A stretch of DNA of 64,000 nucleotides from Haliangium sp963772315 (GTDB lineage Bacteria > Myxococcota_A > Polyangia > Haliangiales > Haliangiaceae), in the NCBI GenBank assembly GCA_963772315.1, contig CAVYWJ010000004.1, forward strand, positions 3,224,001 through 3,288,000, given 5' to 3'. The position numbers were made by a program, and so were the translations under genes. Below the pieces are notes generated by a model, which saw nothing but the letters and a program-made list of their open reading frames with translations, did not search any database and was not told where the DNA came from. Of the stretch, positions 1-9,900 are shown piece by piece (within the stretch, counting starts at the first letter, position 1; the number at the start of each line of letters is the position of its first letter).

Positions 1-374
1 CCGGCGAGGCGTCGGACGCGCCCGACCCCGCGCTCGGGCCCGAGGGCGCGGAGGGCGTGGCCGACGGCGAGGGTGACGCCGAGCTGCACGCTGATCTGCA
101 CATCGACCGCAAGCGCATCCAGGCCCGTCACGCGCTGGTCGAGGATGCCGATTACTTCACCATCCTCGGCGTGCGCCGCGACGCCACCAGCTTCGAGATC
201 CAGCGCGCGTACGAGGCTGCGTGTCGCGACTATGCCCCGGCCGAGCTCGCGCCCGCGCTCCGTCACGAGCTGCAGCGCGAGCTCGCCGACATCCGTGACG
301 TCCTCGACGAGGCGTACCAGGTCCTGCGCGACGACACCCTGCGCAGCGCCTACCTCGCCCATCTCCCCGCCTGA
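1..374 (+). CDS. C-terminal part of a J-domain-like protein (5' end outside window)
   Basis: The frame is open from the window edge, so this is the tail of a longer protein; a GTG at 57 could only be an internal codon. The last ~75 residues read as a compact J-like helical domain: a YFTILGVRRDA segment (like the Y..LGV..dA of DnaJ helix I/II), a helix rich in Arg and Glu, then a DEAYQVLRDDTLRSAYL segment matching the end of J domains. The HPD tripeptide that stimulates DnaK is not visible, so it is probably a J-like fold used for protein contacts. The upstream visible part is Asp/Glu/Pro-rich linker. Myxobacteria often carry such J-like ends on large signalling proteins. Which protein this belongs to cannot be told from here. 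Confidence 0.6.
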   Translation, partial: GEASDAPDPALGPEGAEGVADGEGDAELHADLHIDRKRIQARHALVEDADYFTILGVRRDATSFEIQRAYEAACRDYAPAELAPALRHELQRELADIRDVLDEAYQVLRDDTLRSAYLAHLPA

Positions 375-429
375 GCCGGGGCGCCGGCCAGCTTCAGTCC
401 TTCCGCTCGGGCTTCCGGGAGATCGCGCC

Positions 430-2439
430 TCAGCGGCGCGGCCGTGAGCGGGGGCCCGGGGGCTCGGTGCCGGCCTGATCCAGCGCCTCGCGGAATCGCT
501 TCTCCTCCGGGGCCAGCTCGTGCGCCTTGCGAAACGCTGCCTCCACTTCGGAACGCGGCGCCTCCAGGTGTCCGAGAACGTGGCCGAGCTCGAACCACGC
601 CCAGGCGTGTCGCAGGGGCCCGTCATCGAGCTGGAGCACGCGACGCAGCATGTCTCTGGCGTCGCGGTAGAGGCGCTCACGGGCCTGTGCATCGACGACC
701 TTCAAACCGTCACGCAGGGAGCGTGCGAGCCGGCTCTTGATCTGGGCGAACTCGAGCAGCGCCCGCGGATCGTGCAGCACTGCCTCGCCGGCCCGCTCGA
801 ACAGCGCGTGGGCCTTCTCCACGCGACCTGCGCGCCGTTCCTGGATGGCGAGCTCGATGGCATCCTGCGCCGACAGGATGGCGGGCAGGCGGTCGAGCAG
901 CCGGCGTGCCTCGTCCTGGAGGCCTGCCTCGAGCAGCGCGCCCGCAAGAGCCTGGATGGGACGCGCCTCGGCGGTGCGCTGCTCGGCCGCCTCGAAGCCA
1001 TCGAAGACGCTCTGGGCAGCCGCGAGCTCACCTCGGCGCGCCTGACGCTGGATGAGATTAGCCGCGAGCACACCCGAGCCGCTCATGGCCTCGAATGCAT
1101 CGCGCAGGCGCCTGTCTGCAGCCTCGGTGTCCCCGATGGCATCGAGATGTGCAGCGTCGCGCAGCGCGGCCACGGCCGCGTACTCGGGATGCGCGGGCAA
1201 CGTGACCTGGAAGTAGCTGCGCGCTTCGTCGAAGGAGAACTGTGGCTGCGGCGAGCCGTTCTCGCGCATGGCGCGATGAATCCTGGGAATGCCGGTGCTG
1301 CGTTGCTCGGCGAGCCTCAGCTCCTTGAGTAGCTCGCCGATGCGCCGGTTGCGGGCCGGCACGGACGGGATGCGCGAGCCCGGGCGGAAATGCTCCGGCG
1401 CCAGGCCTGGGACCGGGCCGGGATAGCTCGTGATCTCGAGCCGGTCCGGATACAGATATACTTTGGTCGGCTCGGGCACGCTCTCGTAGCTGCGGTGATA
1501 TACCGCGTTCACGAGCGCCTCTTCGAGGGCCGGCACGGGATAGCTGACCCAGCCCCTGGCATCTGCGCGATCATCGAGCTTCTGCACGTGGGCGGTCGTG
1601 AAGTTGCGCAGGTAGTCGATGCAGCGGCGGAGCTGATGGGGGAGCGGTCCATCGAAGATCTTCTCCTCGATCACGTCTCCGCCGGTGTCGTCGGCGAACT
1701 GTGCGACCTCGATGCGGGCGCCGGGGAAGAAACGCTCGGGGTTATCGGAGAAGAAGAGCAAGGCCACGTTGCGTGGCACCTCGTGCCCGTTCACCGGCGC
1801 AGTGAGCCGCATGCGACGGTAGATTTCAGCGTCATCGTTCTCGTTCTCGAGCGTGCTGCCCACATCGTGCAGAAACTCCCGCACCAGGGTGGAGCGGATG
1901 TCGGTCAACGTGAAGGCTGTGGCTTTGCGATCATCGAACGGCACCTTGGCAGTCATCTGCATGAGCGCCGTGAGCTGCTCGCCTCTGGCCTCGCAGGTCT
2001 CCGCTCCGAGGCGTATGTAATGAACCCGCTGGGCTTCTTTATCAGCGGCCGCGGCCGCGCGGTGTGGACGATGATCGCTACCGGGTGCCCACAGCACGAG
2101 GATATGACGACCATCCACGAGCTCGGGTGAGATGAGCGGCTGATACTCGGGATCGATGCGCGTCTTGCAGAGGACGCGAATGGCTCGCTGGATGTCTTCG
2201 AGCTGCGCCGGGTCGAGCCCGGCCGGCGGCAGCTTGGCCTTGCCGTCCTCGTCCTCGACTCCGATGATCAGATAGCCGCCGTTGATGTTCTGGAAGTCGT
2301 TGGCAAAGGCGCACAGCGTGCGTGCGATCTGCGCGGACGTGGGGCCCCTGTTCCACGATTTCTTCAGCTCCACCCGCGCCTGCTCGACGCCACGAAAATG
2401 GAGCAGATCCTGAATGTTGATCGGAAGACCGGAGACCAT
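430..2439 (-). CDS. AlbA_2 / Schlafen-type ATP-binding regulator with TPR-like C-terminus
   Basis: About 669 residues. The N-terminal part (residues ~12-140) has the AlbA_2 (divergent AAA_4) pattern: an ELKKSW segment, then FANDFQNINGGYLIIGVED. Residues ~290-400 hold the partner ATPase-like region, with ALEEALVNAVYHRSYE and a later RSTGIPRIHRAM helix, as in COG2865-type predicted transcriptional regulators. The remaining ~270 residues are Ala/Leu/Arg-rich helix pairs resembling TPRs, an uncommon addition. The start was placed at the ATG at 2439 because the family homology begins directly after it (INIQDLLHF); the frame is open further upstream. A TATACT hexamer on the minus strand at 2466-2471 could be a -10 box, but no good -35 accompanies it. 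The gene runs convergently with the J-domain gene and divergently from the lipoprotein gene. Its target is unknown. Confidence 0.75.
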   Translation of the reverse strand: MVSGLPINIQDLLHFRGVEQARVELKKSWNRGPTSAQIARTLCAFANDFQNINGGYLIIGVEDEDGKAKLPPAGLDPAQLEDIQRAIRVLCKTRIDPEYQPLISPELVDGRHILVLWAPGSDHRPHRAAAAADKEAQRVHYIRLGAETCEARGEQLTALMQMTAKVPFDDRKATAFTLTDIRSTLVREFLHDVGSTLENENDDAEIYRRMRLTAPVNGHEVPRNVALLFFSDNPERFFPGARIEVAQFADDTGGDVIEEKIFDGPLPHQLRRCIDYLRNFTTAHVQKLDDRADARGWVSYPVPALEEALVNAVYHRSYESVPEPTKVYLYPDRLEITSYPGPVPGLAPEHFRPGSRIPSVPARNRRIGELLKELRLAEQRSTGIPRIHRAMRENGSPQPQFSFDEARSYFQVTLPAHPEYAAVAALRDAAHLDAIGDTEAADRRLRDAFEAMSGSGVLAANLIQRQARRGELAAAQSVFDGFEAAEQRTAEARPIQALAGALLEAGLQDEARRLLDRLPAILSAQDAIELAIQERRAGRVEKAHALFERAGEAVLHDPRALLEFAQIKSRLARSLRDGLKVVDAQARERLYRDARDMLRRVLQLDDGPLRHAWAWFELGHVLGHLEAPRSEVEAAFRKAHELAPEEKRFREALDQAGTEPPGPRSRPRR

Positions 2440-2608
2440 GGTTGACCAGGTGCTGTCAGTAACCAAGTATACAGACAGGTAAGCGTGAGTTCCATGTTCC
2501 GCCCCTGGCGAGCGCCGTCTCCTGCCGGAGCGTTCGATTTGCGCAACCAGGCCAGCTCGCGTCACGCGTGTGCCACGCGTCGAGGCCAGGGAGCGCTACA
2601 ATTGGCCC

Positions 2609-3772
2609 ATGCGTGTGCTTGCTGTGATGATGTTGGGATTTCTGGTTGCGGCCTGTCGCTTCGAGCCCAGTGGTCAGGCGCCTGGTGATCGTGTGGACGC
2701 CACGCCCGGCGCGGATGGCCGGGAGCCGGACGATGACGGCAACGATCCGTCGTGGTGGGACCCGGAGTTCCAGGCGCGCGTGCGAATCGCGATCGACGAT
2801 CCGCCCACGGACGAGGAGCTGCGCGACGTGCCCGTGCTGGTCGTGCTCGAGGAGGGCCGCGTGGATTACGGCCGCACGGCCGACGATGGTCGGGATCTTC
2901 GCTTCGTCGACCAAGGCGGCGACGAGCTCGAGTACGAGATCGAGCGCTGGGACCCGTCAGGGCGCTCGTTCGTGTGGGTGCGCGTGCCGGTGATCGCGTC
3001 CGGTGCGATCACGTACTTCTGGCTGTATCACGACAATCCCGAGGCATCCGAGCCGGACACGCCGGAGGTGTGGTCGGACGACTACCTGGCCGTGTGGCAC
3101 CTGGCCGAGGCCGCTAACGCCGGGGGAGCGGGCACCACGCACCGCGATGCCACGGGCCGCGGCAACGACGGCGTCCAGAATGGCAACGGTCTCGCCGGGG
3201 CCCAGATCGACGCCATCGGAGGCGCGCAGGCGTTCGACGGCGAGGACGACTTCATCGAGATCCCCGAGGCTGGCCTGCAGGAGAGCGGCACGGCCCTGAC
3301 CTTGCTGGCACGCGTGTCCGTCGACGGAGAACCGAACGACTTCTTGTTCGCGCTCGGCTCCGGCACCGGCGCTGAGATTCAGTGGCAGATCGCCTGGCAG
3401 CGCGAGACGAATACCTGGATCGGTCGCATCGACACCGAGGCGACACGCGCCATCTCTCCCGCCACCGCGCCCTCCGAGCTGTACAACTGGTACCTGCTGG
3501 CCATGGTCTACGACGGCACGGAGGCCCGGCTGTACGTCGACGGCGAGCCGCTGGGACAGGCCGTGGCGGTCACGGGCAACCTCCAGCCGCTCGCGGGCCC
3601 GCTCTACATCGGCAACAACCCGGACGAGGCCGCGACCCAGCTCGATGGCATCGTCGACGAGGTGCGCATTGCCAAGGTCGCGCACTCGCCGGGCTGGCTG
3701 CGCGTGGAGCACGCGTCCATGAGCCAGACCCTGCTCGACTTCGGCGCTGTCGAGTGCCTGAGCGGCTGCTAG
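2609..3772 (+). CDS. DUF2341/LamG-domain lipoprotein
   Basis: About 387 residues. The ATG at 2609 gives a typical lipoprotein signal (MRVLAVMMLGFLVAAC), so the mature protein should be lipidated on the Cys of LVAAC. An acidic linker follows, then a DUF2341 region (about residues 45-165, including VPVLVVLEEGRVDYGR and FWLYHDNPEA). A concanavalin A-like LamG jelly roll follows (about residues 190-380, with AFDGEDDFIEIP and LYVDGEPLGQ). This combination is common in surface proteins that bind glycans or polymers. No catalytic residues can be assigned. Its stop codon lies inside the left arm of a 106-bp palindromic element. Confidence 0.8.
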   Translation: MRVLAVMMLGFLVAACRFEPSGQAPGDRVDATPGADGREPDDDGNDPSWWDPEFQARVRIAIDDPPTDEELRDVPVLVVLEEGRVDYGRTADDGRDLRFVDQGGDELEYEIERWDPSGRSFVWVRVPVIASGAITYFWLYHDNPEASEPDTPEVWSDDYLAVWHLAEAANAGGAGTTHRDATGRGNDGVQNGNGLAGAQIDAIGGAQAFDGEDDFIEIPEAGLQESGTALTLLARVSVDGEPNDFLFALGSGTGAEIQWQIAWQRETNTWIGRIDTEATRAISPATAPSELYNWYLLAMVYDGTEARLYVDGEPLGQAVAVTGNLQPLAGPLYIGNNPDEAATQLDGIVDEVRIAKVAHSPGWLRVEHASMSQTLLDFGAVECLSGC

Positions 3773-3874
3773 GAGACTGGTGCTTTTCTCGTTTTTCCGA
3801 AAAACGACCCTTGGAATCATTGAACTTTTCGACTCGCTTTCACCGTTTTTTGGCGAAAAGCACCAGCCTCCTAG
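3769..3874. repeat. 106-bp palindromic element with CTAG ends
   Basis: The 22 bases at 3769-3790 match the reverse complement of 3853-3874 with only two mismatches; both arms start CTAGGAG and contain CTGGTGCTTTTC. Between them lies AT-richer sequence (TTTTTCC, CTTTTCG, GTTTTTTGG) that can form further stems. The left arm overlaps the stop codon of the LamG lipoprotein gene, and the right CTAG is also the outer end of the adjoining 610-bp element. It could be a tiny non-autonomous element, or a large terminator hairpin for the lipoprotein gene; the sequence allows both. Confidence 0.6.
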
Positions 3875-4480
3875 TACGACGTTCCAGAAGTAGCTCCCCA
3901 GATCGCAGAGAGGGGAGCCTGAAGGCGGCGTTCCGTGACGGCACGGGGGTTTGCTCGCCAGCGCCCGGCGGCGGCTATCGCTTGCGGGCGTCCCCTCCGG
4001 CGACGTGCTCGCTGCGCGGCCCCGACCCAGCTCCCCTCGCGTCCCCCCCGTGAGCCCGCGCCTTCACGGGATGAGCGCCACGCAGCTGCGCGCGCTCGCC
4101 GGCACCTCCCCGCTGCGCCGCCGCCGCCTCGGCCCTCACGTCACCATCACTCGTCCGCGCCCCTCCCCCACAGCTGGGGAATCACTTCTGGCCAGCAGTA
4201 CCAGGACATCAGGCCCAAATAGCTCCCCCACGCCCGACGCGGATGAGGTGCAAGGAGCATCGTCACCGGGCGTGCCAAGGCGGTGGCGCTCGGCGGGGTG
4301 GGCACCCGGCCGCGCCCGCAGGTCGGAGGCCCCGGACCGAGTGCGTCGGTTTTGCTCGGCGTATTCCTCGTCACCGGGATTGTCGGTGGCCGGAGGCCGA
4401 GGACGGACCGGGGGAACCCCGCCGAGACAGCCGCCGCCGGGCTCTCCCTGTGGGGAGAAACGTCTGGAACCCAATACTAG
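3871..4480 (+). mobile_element. 610-bp CTAG-ended repeat element, copy 1
   Basis: This segment recurs, inverted and almost identical, at 7220-7828. Both ends carry CTAG and share an imperfect terminal inverted repeat with the core GTTCCAGAAGT followed by CTCCCCA (left end 3871-3900; right end reads inward from 4480). A further copy of the terminal motif lies inverted inside the element at 4171-4207. Several hairpins occur, such as CCCGTGA at 4048-4054 with TCACGGG at 4064-4070. No transposase is encoded; the long open frames are GC-driven, Arg/Pro-rich and match no family I know. The shape suggests a non-autonomous (MITE-like) element. A 4-bp CTAG target would fit families such as IS5 or IS701, but assignment to a parent family is inference only. 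Confidence 0.7.
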
Positions 4481-4524
4481 CTTCCTGGAACGGAGACCGG
4501 CGAGCGCTCGCCGAGAGCGAGGGC

Positions 4525-4884
4525 TGGCGAAACGGAACCGAGGTCTGGCGAAAGGGAAGTGCGGTCGAGCGAAAGGGAAGTGCGGTCGAGCAAAAGGGAA
4601 GTGCGGTCGAGCAAAAGGGAAGTGCGGTCGGGCAAAAGGGAAGTGCGGTCGGGCAAAAGGGAAGTGCGGTCGGGCAAAAGGGAAGTGCGGTCGTGCAAAA
4701 GGGAAAGTGCGGTCGGGCAAAAGGGAAGTGTGGTCGGGTAAAAGGGAAGTGCGGTCGGACAAAAGGGAAGTGCGGTCGAGGAAAAGGGAAGTGCGGTCGT
4801 GCAAAAGGGAAGTGCGGTCGAGGAAAAGGGAAGTGCGGTCGAGGAAAAGGGAAGCGCGGTCGGGCAAAAGGGAGCTCATGTCGG
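4525..4884. repeat. Tandem array of about 16 copies of a 21-bp unit
   Basis: The unit is GCAAAAGGGAAGTGCGGTCG plus one variable base. The GGG of each unit falls at 4554, 4575, 4596, 4617, 4638, 4659, 4680 and 4701, then, after one extra A, at 4723, 4744, 4765, 4786, 4807, 4828 and 4849, with a partial copy at 4870 and degenerate copies before 4554. Variation is concentrated in one or two positions after GGTCG. Because 21 is divisible by three and the unit has no stop, several frames stay open on both strands. The translations are monotonous (Lys/Gly/Cys/Arg or Phe/Pro/His) and the internal +1 base breaks them, so I read this as non-coding. There are no spacers, so it is not a CRISPR. Confidence 0.9.
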
Positions 4885-5025
4885 ACCACTGGGAGCGCGG
4901 TCTGAGCGGGAGCGGGATCAGGGCGCCCGGGCAGGGCCCGGGGGAACGCCCCGGCCGGCTGGCGCGCCTGCGGGCTGGCCGCGCGCCGGAACTGCGCGCA
5001 AGGTAAGATGATCTCACCGAGGTAC

Positions 5026-5517
5026 ATGATGTCGCACCCGATCACCCAGGAGCAGTTTCGTGATCTCATCGCCGAGATCACCGATTTCGTCGCCGGCAAG
5101 CCCATGGAGGCGAGCCTGGCCGAGAGCCTGAACCAGCGGTTCCCGGCCGAGGGCGCGACCTTCCAGCGCGTCCGCGCCGCCTGCGAGCAGGCGATCGAGG
5201 CCGGCTGGATGTGCGCGCGCGAGCACGGCGGCATCCGCTATGGCCGCGTCATCGACGCCGGGCCCGATACCCACGGCTTCAGCGTCGATGTCGTGCACAT
5301 GAACGATCTCGCGGGGCCGTACCACCGCCACCCCGGCGGCGAGATCGACATAGTCATGCCGATCGATCCGGCCGCCGCGTTCGACGGCAGCGGCGCCGGC
5401 TTCTGCGTGTACGCGCCGGACTCCGCGCACTACCCGACGGTGCGCGGGGGCGCCGCGCTGGTGCTGTACCTCCTGCCCGACGGCGCCATCGACTTCAAGG
5501 CCAGGCCGCCGGTGTGA
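5026..5517 (+). CDS. DUF4863 family protein, 4-hydroxylaminobenzoate-lyase-like
   Basis: About 163 residues from the ATG at 5026; GAGG four bases upstream is a plausible ribosome site, the next codon is also ATG (5029), and an ATG at 5008 is a less likely alternative. The protein is one cupin-like domain covering the DUF4863 family. It has an N-terminal helical part (QFRDLIAEITDFVAGKP), then FSVDVVHMNDLAGPYHRHPGGEIDIVMPI with metal-ligand-type His and Glu, and a C-terminal LVLYLLPDGAIDFK strand. Characterised relatives (PnbB) convert hydroxylaminobenzoate to protocatechuate in nitroaromatic degradation. No other pathway gene is nearby, so the substrate here is uncertain. It overlaps or nearly abuts the kinase gene downstream and may be co-transcribed with it. 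Confidence 0.7.
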   Translation: MMSHPITQEQFRDLIAEITDFVAGKPMEASLAESLNQRFPAEGATFQRVRAACEQAIEAGWMCAREHGGIRYGRVIDAGPDTHGFSVDVVHMNDLAGPYHRHPGGEIDIVMPIDPAAAFDGSGAGFCVYAPDSAHYPTVRGGAALVLYLLPDGAIDFKARPPV

Positions 5518-5525
5518 GCCTGCGC

Positions 5526-6786
<1,261 letters not shown>

Positions 6787-6845
6787 TCTCGATGCATGCT
6801 GCAGAAGAGCTTCCAGCGGCCAGGCCGGCGACCTGAGCTCCGCGA

Positions 6846-6975
6846 TGTGGAGCGAGGGGGGAGCGTGGCCGCCTTCCGGCGGACGGCGCGCCAGGCCGGC
6901 GACCCCTGGCTGTGGAGCGAGGGGGGAGCGAGGCCGCCTTCCGGCGGACGGCGCGCCAGGCCGGCGGCCCAGAAG
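6846..6975. repeat. Two tandem copies of a 65-bp unit
   Basis: Copies at 6846-6910 and 6911-6975 begin TGTGGAGCGAGGGGGGAGCG and share the ~45 bases that follow, with changes mainly at the end of each unit. They lie just past the regB stop codon. No open frame here resembles a protein. They form, with the next array and the inverted element, a 1-kb non-coding stretch between regB and regA. Confidence 0.8.
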
Positions 6976-7071
6976 GGCCGGCGGCCACCGCGCCTCGGTC
7001 TTACGTTGGCGTCCTCGCCCTCCGGGCGAGGAGCACTACAGAACGCCGCCGGAATTCGGCCTCGCTCCCCC

Positions 7072-7195
7072 CTCTCTGCATCCTTGATGATCGGCCTCGC
7101 GCCCCCCCTCTCTGCATCCTTGATGATTGGCACGCGCCCCCTCTCTGCATCCTTGATGATCAGCCACGCGCCCCCTCTCTGCATCCTCGATGCGA
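7072..7195. repeat. Four tandem copies of a 33-36-bp unit
   Basis: The motif CTCTCTGCATCCTTGATGAT recurs starting at 7072, 7108, 7141 and 7175, the last copy diverging after ATCCT. The linkers (GCGCCCCC types) differ slightly in length, so the period is 36, 33 and 34 bp. The array ends about 25 bp before the second 610-bp element. The variable spacing and conserved CT-rich core look like a simple intergenic repeat rather than CRISPR. Confidence 0.8.
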
Positions 7196-7219
7196 TGGAG
7201 CTTCTTCGGGGACGTCGGG

Positions 7220-7828
7220 CTAGCACTGGGTTCCAGAAGTTTCTCCCACAGGGAGAGCCCGGCGGCGGCTGTCTCGGCGGGGTTCCCCCGGTCCGTCCTC
7301 GGCCTCCGGCCACCGACAATCCCGGTGACGAGGAATACGCCGAGCAAAACCGACGCACTCGGTCCGGGGCCTCCGACCTGCGGGCGCGGCCGGGTGCCCA
7401 CCCCGCCGAGCGCCACCGCCTTGGCACGCCCGGTGACGATGCTCCTTGCACCTCATCCGCGTCGGGCGTGGGGGAGCTATTTGGGCCTGATGTCCTGGTA
7501 CTGCTGGCCAGAAGTGATTCCCCAGCTGTGGGGGAGGGGCGCGGACGAGTGATGGTGACGTGAGGGCCGAGGCGGCGGCGGCGCAGCGGGGAGGGGCCGG
7601 CGAGCGCGCGCAGCTGCGTGGCGCTCATCCCGTGAAGGCGCGGGCTCACGGGGGGGACGCGAGGGGAGCTGGGTCGGGGCCGCGCAGCGAGCACGTCGCC
7701 GGAGGGGACGCCCGCAAGCGATAGCCGCCGCCGGGCGCTGGCGAGCAAACCCCCGTGCCGTCACGGAACGCCGCCTTCAGGCTCCCCTCTCTGCGATCTG
7801 GGGAGCTACTTCTGGAACGTCGTACTAG
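7220..7828 (-). mobile_element. 609-bp CTAG-ended repeat element, copy 2 (inverted)
   Basis: Reverse complement of the copy at 3871-4480. By eye they differ at only a handful of positions: GGGG versus GGG near the inner end, an A/C change in a CGGCACCTCC segment, and a few changes in the terminal 30 bases. CTAG is present at both ends (7220-7223 and 7825-7828). High identity means recent duplication or continuing gene conversion. The outer end stops 14 bases before the regA start codon, so any promoter for regA must lie inside the element or be read through it. Confidence 0.7.
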
Positions 7829-7842
7829 TATGTCGGGAGAGC

Positions 7843-8385
<543 letters not shown>

Positions 8386-8429
8386 GCCCTGGCAGCCTGG
8401 CCGCGCGCCGCGTGGAGTATGCTGGCGGG

Positions 8430-9767
8430 GTGGATGCGCCTCCTCCCGTGAGACAGCCCGACGCGACACCCGAGAGCACGCCTGGCGCCACGTCCGCCGC
8501 CGGTGCAGCCCCGCCGGCGCGTGGCCGGCCCGGGATCCTGACCCTGCTCGGTCCGGGCATCGTGGTCGCGGCCACGGGCGTGGGCGCCGGAGACCTGGCC
8601 ACGGCCTCGCTGGCCGGCAGCCACCTCGGGACCGCGGTGCTGTGGGCGGCTCTGATCGGCGCCCTGTTCAAGCTCACGGTCAACGAGGGGCTGGCGCGCT
8701 GGCAGCTGGCCACGGGGCAGACGTTCCTCGAGGGCGTGGTGACCCGGCTCGGACCGATCGCGGCGTGGCTGTTCTTGCCGTACCTGCTGCTGTGGACGTT
8801 CTTCGTCGGCGCAGCGCTCATGGGCGCGTGCGGGGTCACGGTGCACGCCATGGTGCCGATCTTCGACGATCCCGCCGACGGCAAGCTGGTGTTCGGCGTG
8901 GCCTCGAGCCTGGTCGGCTACGTGCTGGTACGCGTGGGCGGGTATGCGCTGTTCGAGAAGCTGATGAGCGCGTGCATCGTGATCATGTTCGCGACCGTGG
9001 TGGTGACCGCGGCGCTGCTGTGGCCGGGCACGGGCGCGGTGCTGCGCGGACTCCTCGTGCCCGCGATCCCGCACGCGGGCGGGGAGGGGGTGACCTGGAC
9101 CGTGGCCCTCATCGGCGGCGTGGGCGGAACCCTGACCGTGCTGTGCTACGGCTACTGGATCCGCGAGAAGGGCCGCACCGGCGCCGCGGATCTGCGGCTG
9201 TGCCGGATCGACCTCGGCGTGGGCTACGCGATGACCGCGCTGTTCGGGATGTCCATGGTGATCATCGGCGCCACGGTGTCGGTCGAGGGCAGGGGCGCAG
9301 GTCTGATCGTCACCCTGGCCAGCCGGCTGGAGGAGCCGCTCGGCGCGGCCGGCAAGTGGGCGTTTCTGGTCGGGGCGTTCGGCGCGGTCTTCAGCAGCGT
9401 GCTCGGCGTGTGGCAGGCGGTGCCGTACCTGTTCGCCGACCTGTATTACCTGGCGCTGGCGCGGCCACGGACGGCAGGCGCGCGCGTGCCCGCGGATCTG
9501 GAGGCGACGCGGCCGTACCGGATCTATCTCCTGCTGATCGCGTTCGTGCCCATGCTCGGCCTGGCGGTGAGCTTCCAGGAGGTGCAGAAGCTGTACGCGG
9601 TGATCGGGGCGCTGTTCTTGCCCGCGCTGGCGGCGGCGCTGCTCTACTTCAACGGCCGCAGGGCCTGGGTGGGGCGCCTGCGCAATCGCTGGCCGAGCAT
9701 CGTGGGGCTGGTGGCGACGCTCGTGTTCTTCGGCTGGATGGCGCTGCAGGGCGGCGGCGGCGACTGA
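8430..9767 (+). CDS. Nramp-related transporter lacking the canonical metal motifs
   Basis: About 445 residues with about 11 membrane helices. The start is uncertain: GTG codons at 8412, 8430 and 8448 are all in frame, and the membrane domain begins at GILTLLGPGIVVAATG. The fold matches SLC11/Nramp, but the metal-binding DPGN of helix 1 is replaced by GVGAGD, and the MPH motif of helix 6 is absent (LTVLCYGYWIREKG). Related proteins with such changes include Nramp-like magnesium or organic-acid carriers, so transport of Mn/Fe should not be assumed. It begins 45-60 bp after regA on the same strand and could be co-transcribed. Confidence 0.75.
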   Translation: MDAPPPVRQPDATPESTPGATSAAGAAPPARGRPGILTLLGPGIVVAATGVGAGDLATASLAGSHLGTAVLWAALIGALFKLTVNEGLARWQLATGQTFLEGVVTRLGPIAAWLFLPYLLLWTFFVGAALMGACGVTVHAMVPIFDDPADGKLVFGVASSLVGYVLVRVGGYALFEKLMSACIVIMFATVVVTAALLWPGTGAVLRGLLVPAIPHAGGEGVTWTVALIGGVGGTLTVLCYGYWIREKGRTGAADLRLCRIDLGVGYAMTALFGMSMVIIGATVSVEGRGAGLIVTLASRLEEPLGAAGKWAFLVGAFGAVFSSVLGVWQAVPYLFADLYYLALARPRTAGARVPADLEATRPYRIYLLLIAFVPMLGLAVSFQEVQKLYAVIGALFLPALAAALLYFNGRRAWVGRLRNRWPSIVGLVATLVFFGWMALQGGGGD

Positions 9768-9811
9768 GCCCGGGGGAAGCGCACTGTCCAGAAATGAGTC
9801 GGACCCCTGCC

Positions 9812-9844
9812 CGTACAATTGTACGAGCGGGCGTACGAGCGGGC
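9812..9844. promoter_or_regulatory. Palindrome plus 12-bp direct repeat upstream of kinase gene
   Basis: A perfect 14-bp palindrome, CGTACAATTGTACG, at 9812-9825 overlaps two exact tandem copies of GTACGAGCGGGC (9821-9832, 9833-9844). It stands out from its GC-rich surroundings and lies ~55-90 bp before the kinase start, so it is a candidate operator. No factor can be named. Confidence 0.45.
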
Positions 9845-9900
9845 GGGCTGGAAATTGGCTCTCCCGCGCCCGAGCTGATAGCGTGAGGCTCGAAGACACC

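Noticed and set aside
430..2130. Open frames on the plus strand opposite the AlbA_2 gene (e.g. 520-1332, 1390-2130)
   Set aside because: High-GC antisense shadows with atypical composition and no domain; the minus-strand gene has clear family motifs.
3951..4475. A Pro/Arg-rich reading frame present in both 610-bp elements
   Set aside because: It is repeated only because the DNA is repeated, has no ribosome site or recognisable domain, and is not a transposase.
4136..5234. Long open frames on both strands across the 21-bp array, giving Phe-Pro-His or Lys-Gly-Cys-Arg repeats
   Set aside because: A 21-bp unit with no stop keeps all frames open. The translations are monotonous, broken by the +1 base near 4705, and overlap each other on both strands.
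7072..7195. CRISPR-like array
   Set aside because: Repeats are separated by only 13-16 bases of similar GC-rich sequence, there are no unique spacers, and no cas gene is nearby.
9781..9810. Possible IS end (TGTCCAGAAATGAGTCGGACC) before the kinase gene
   Set aside because: It looks like some transposon termini, but I find no matching inverted end or transposase in the window.
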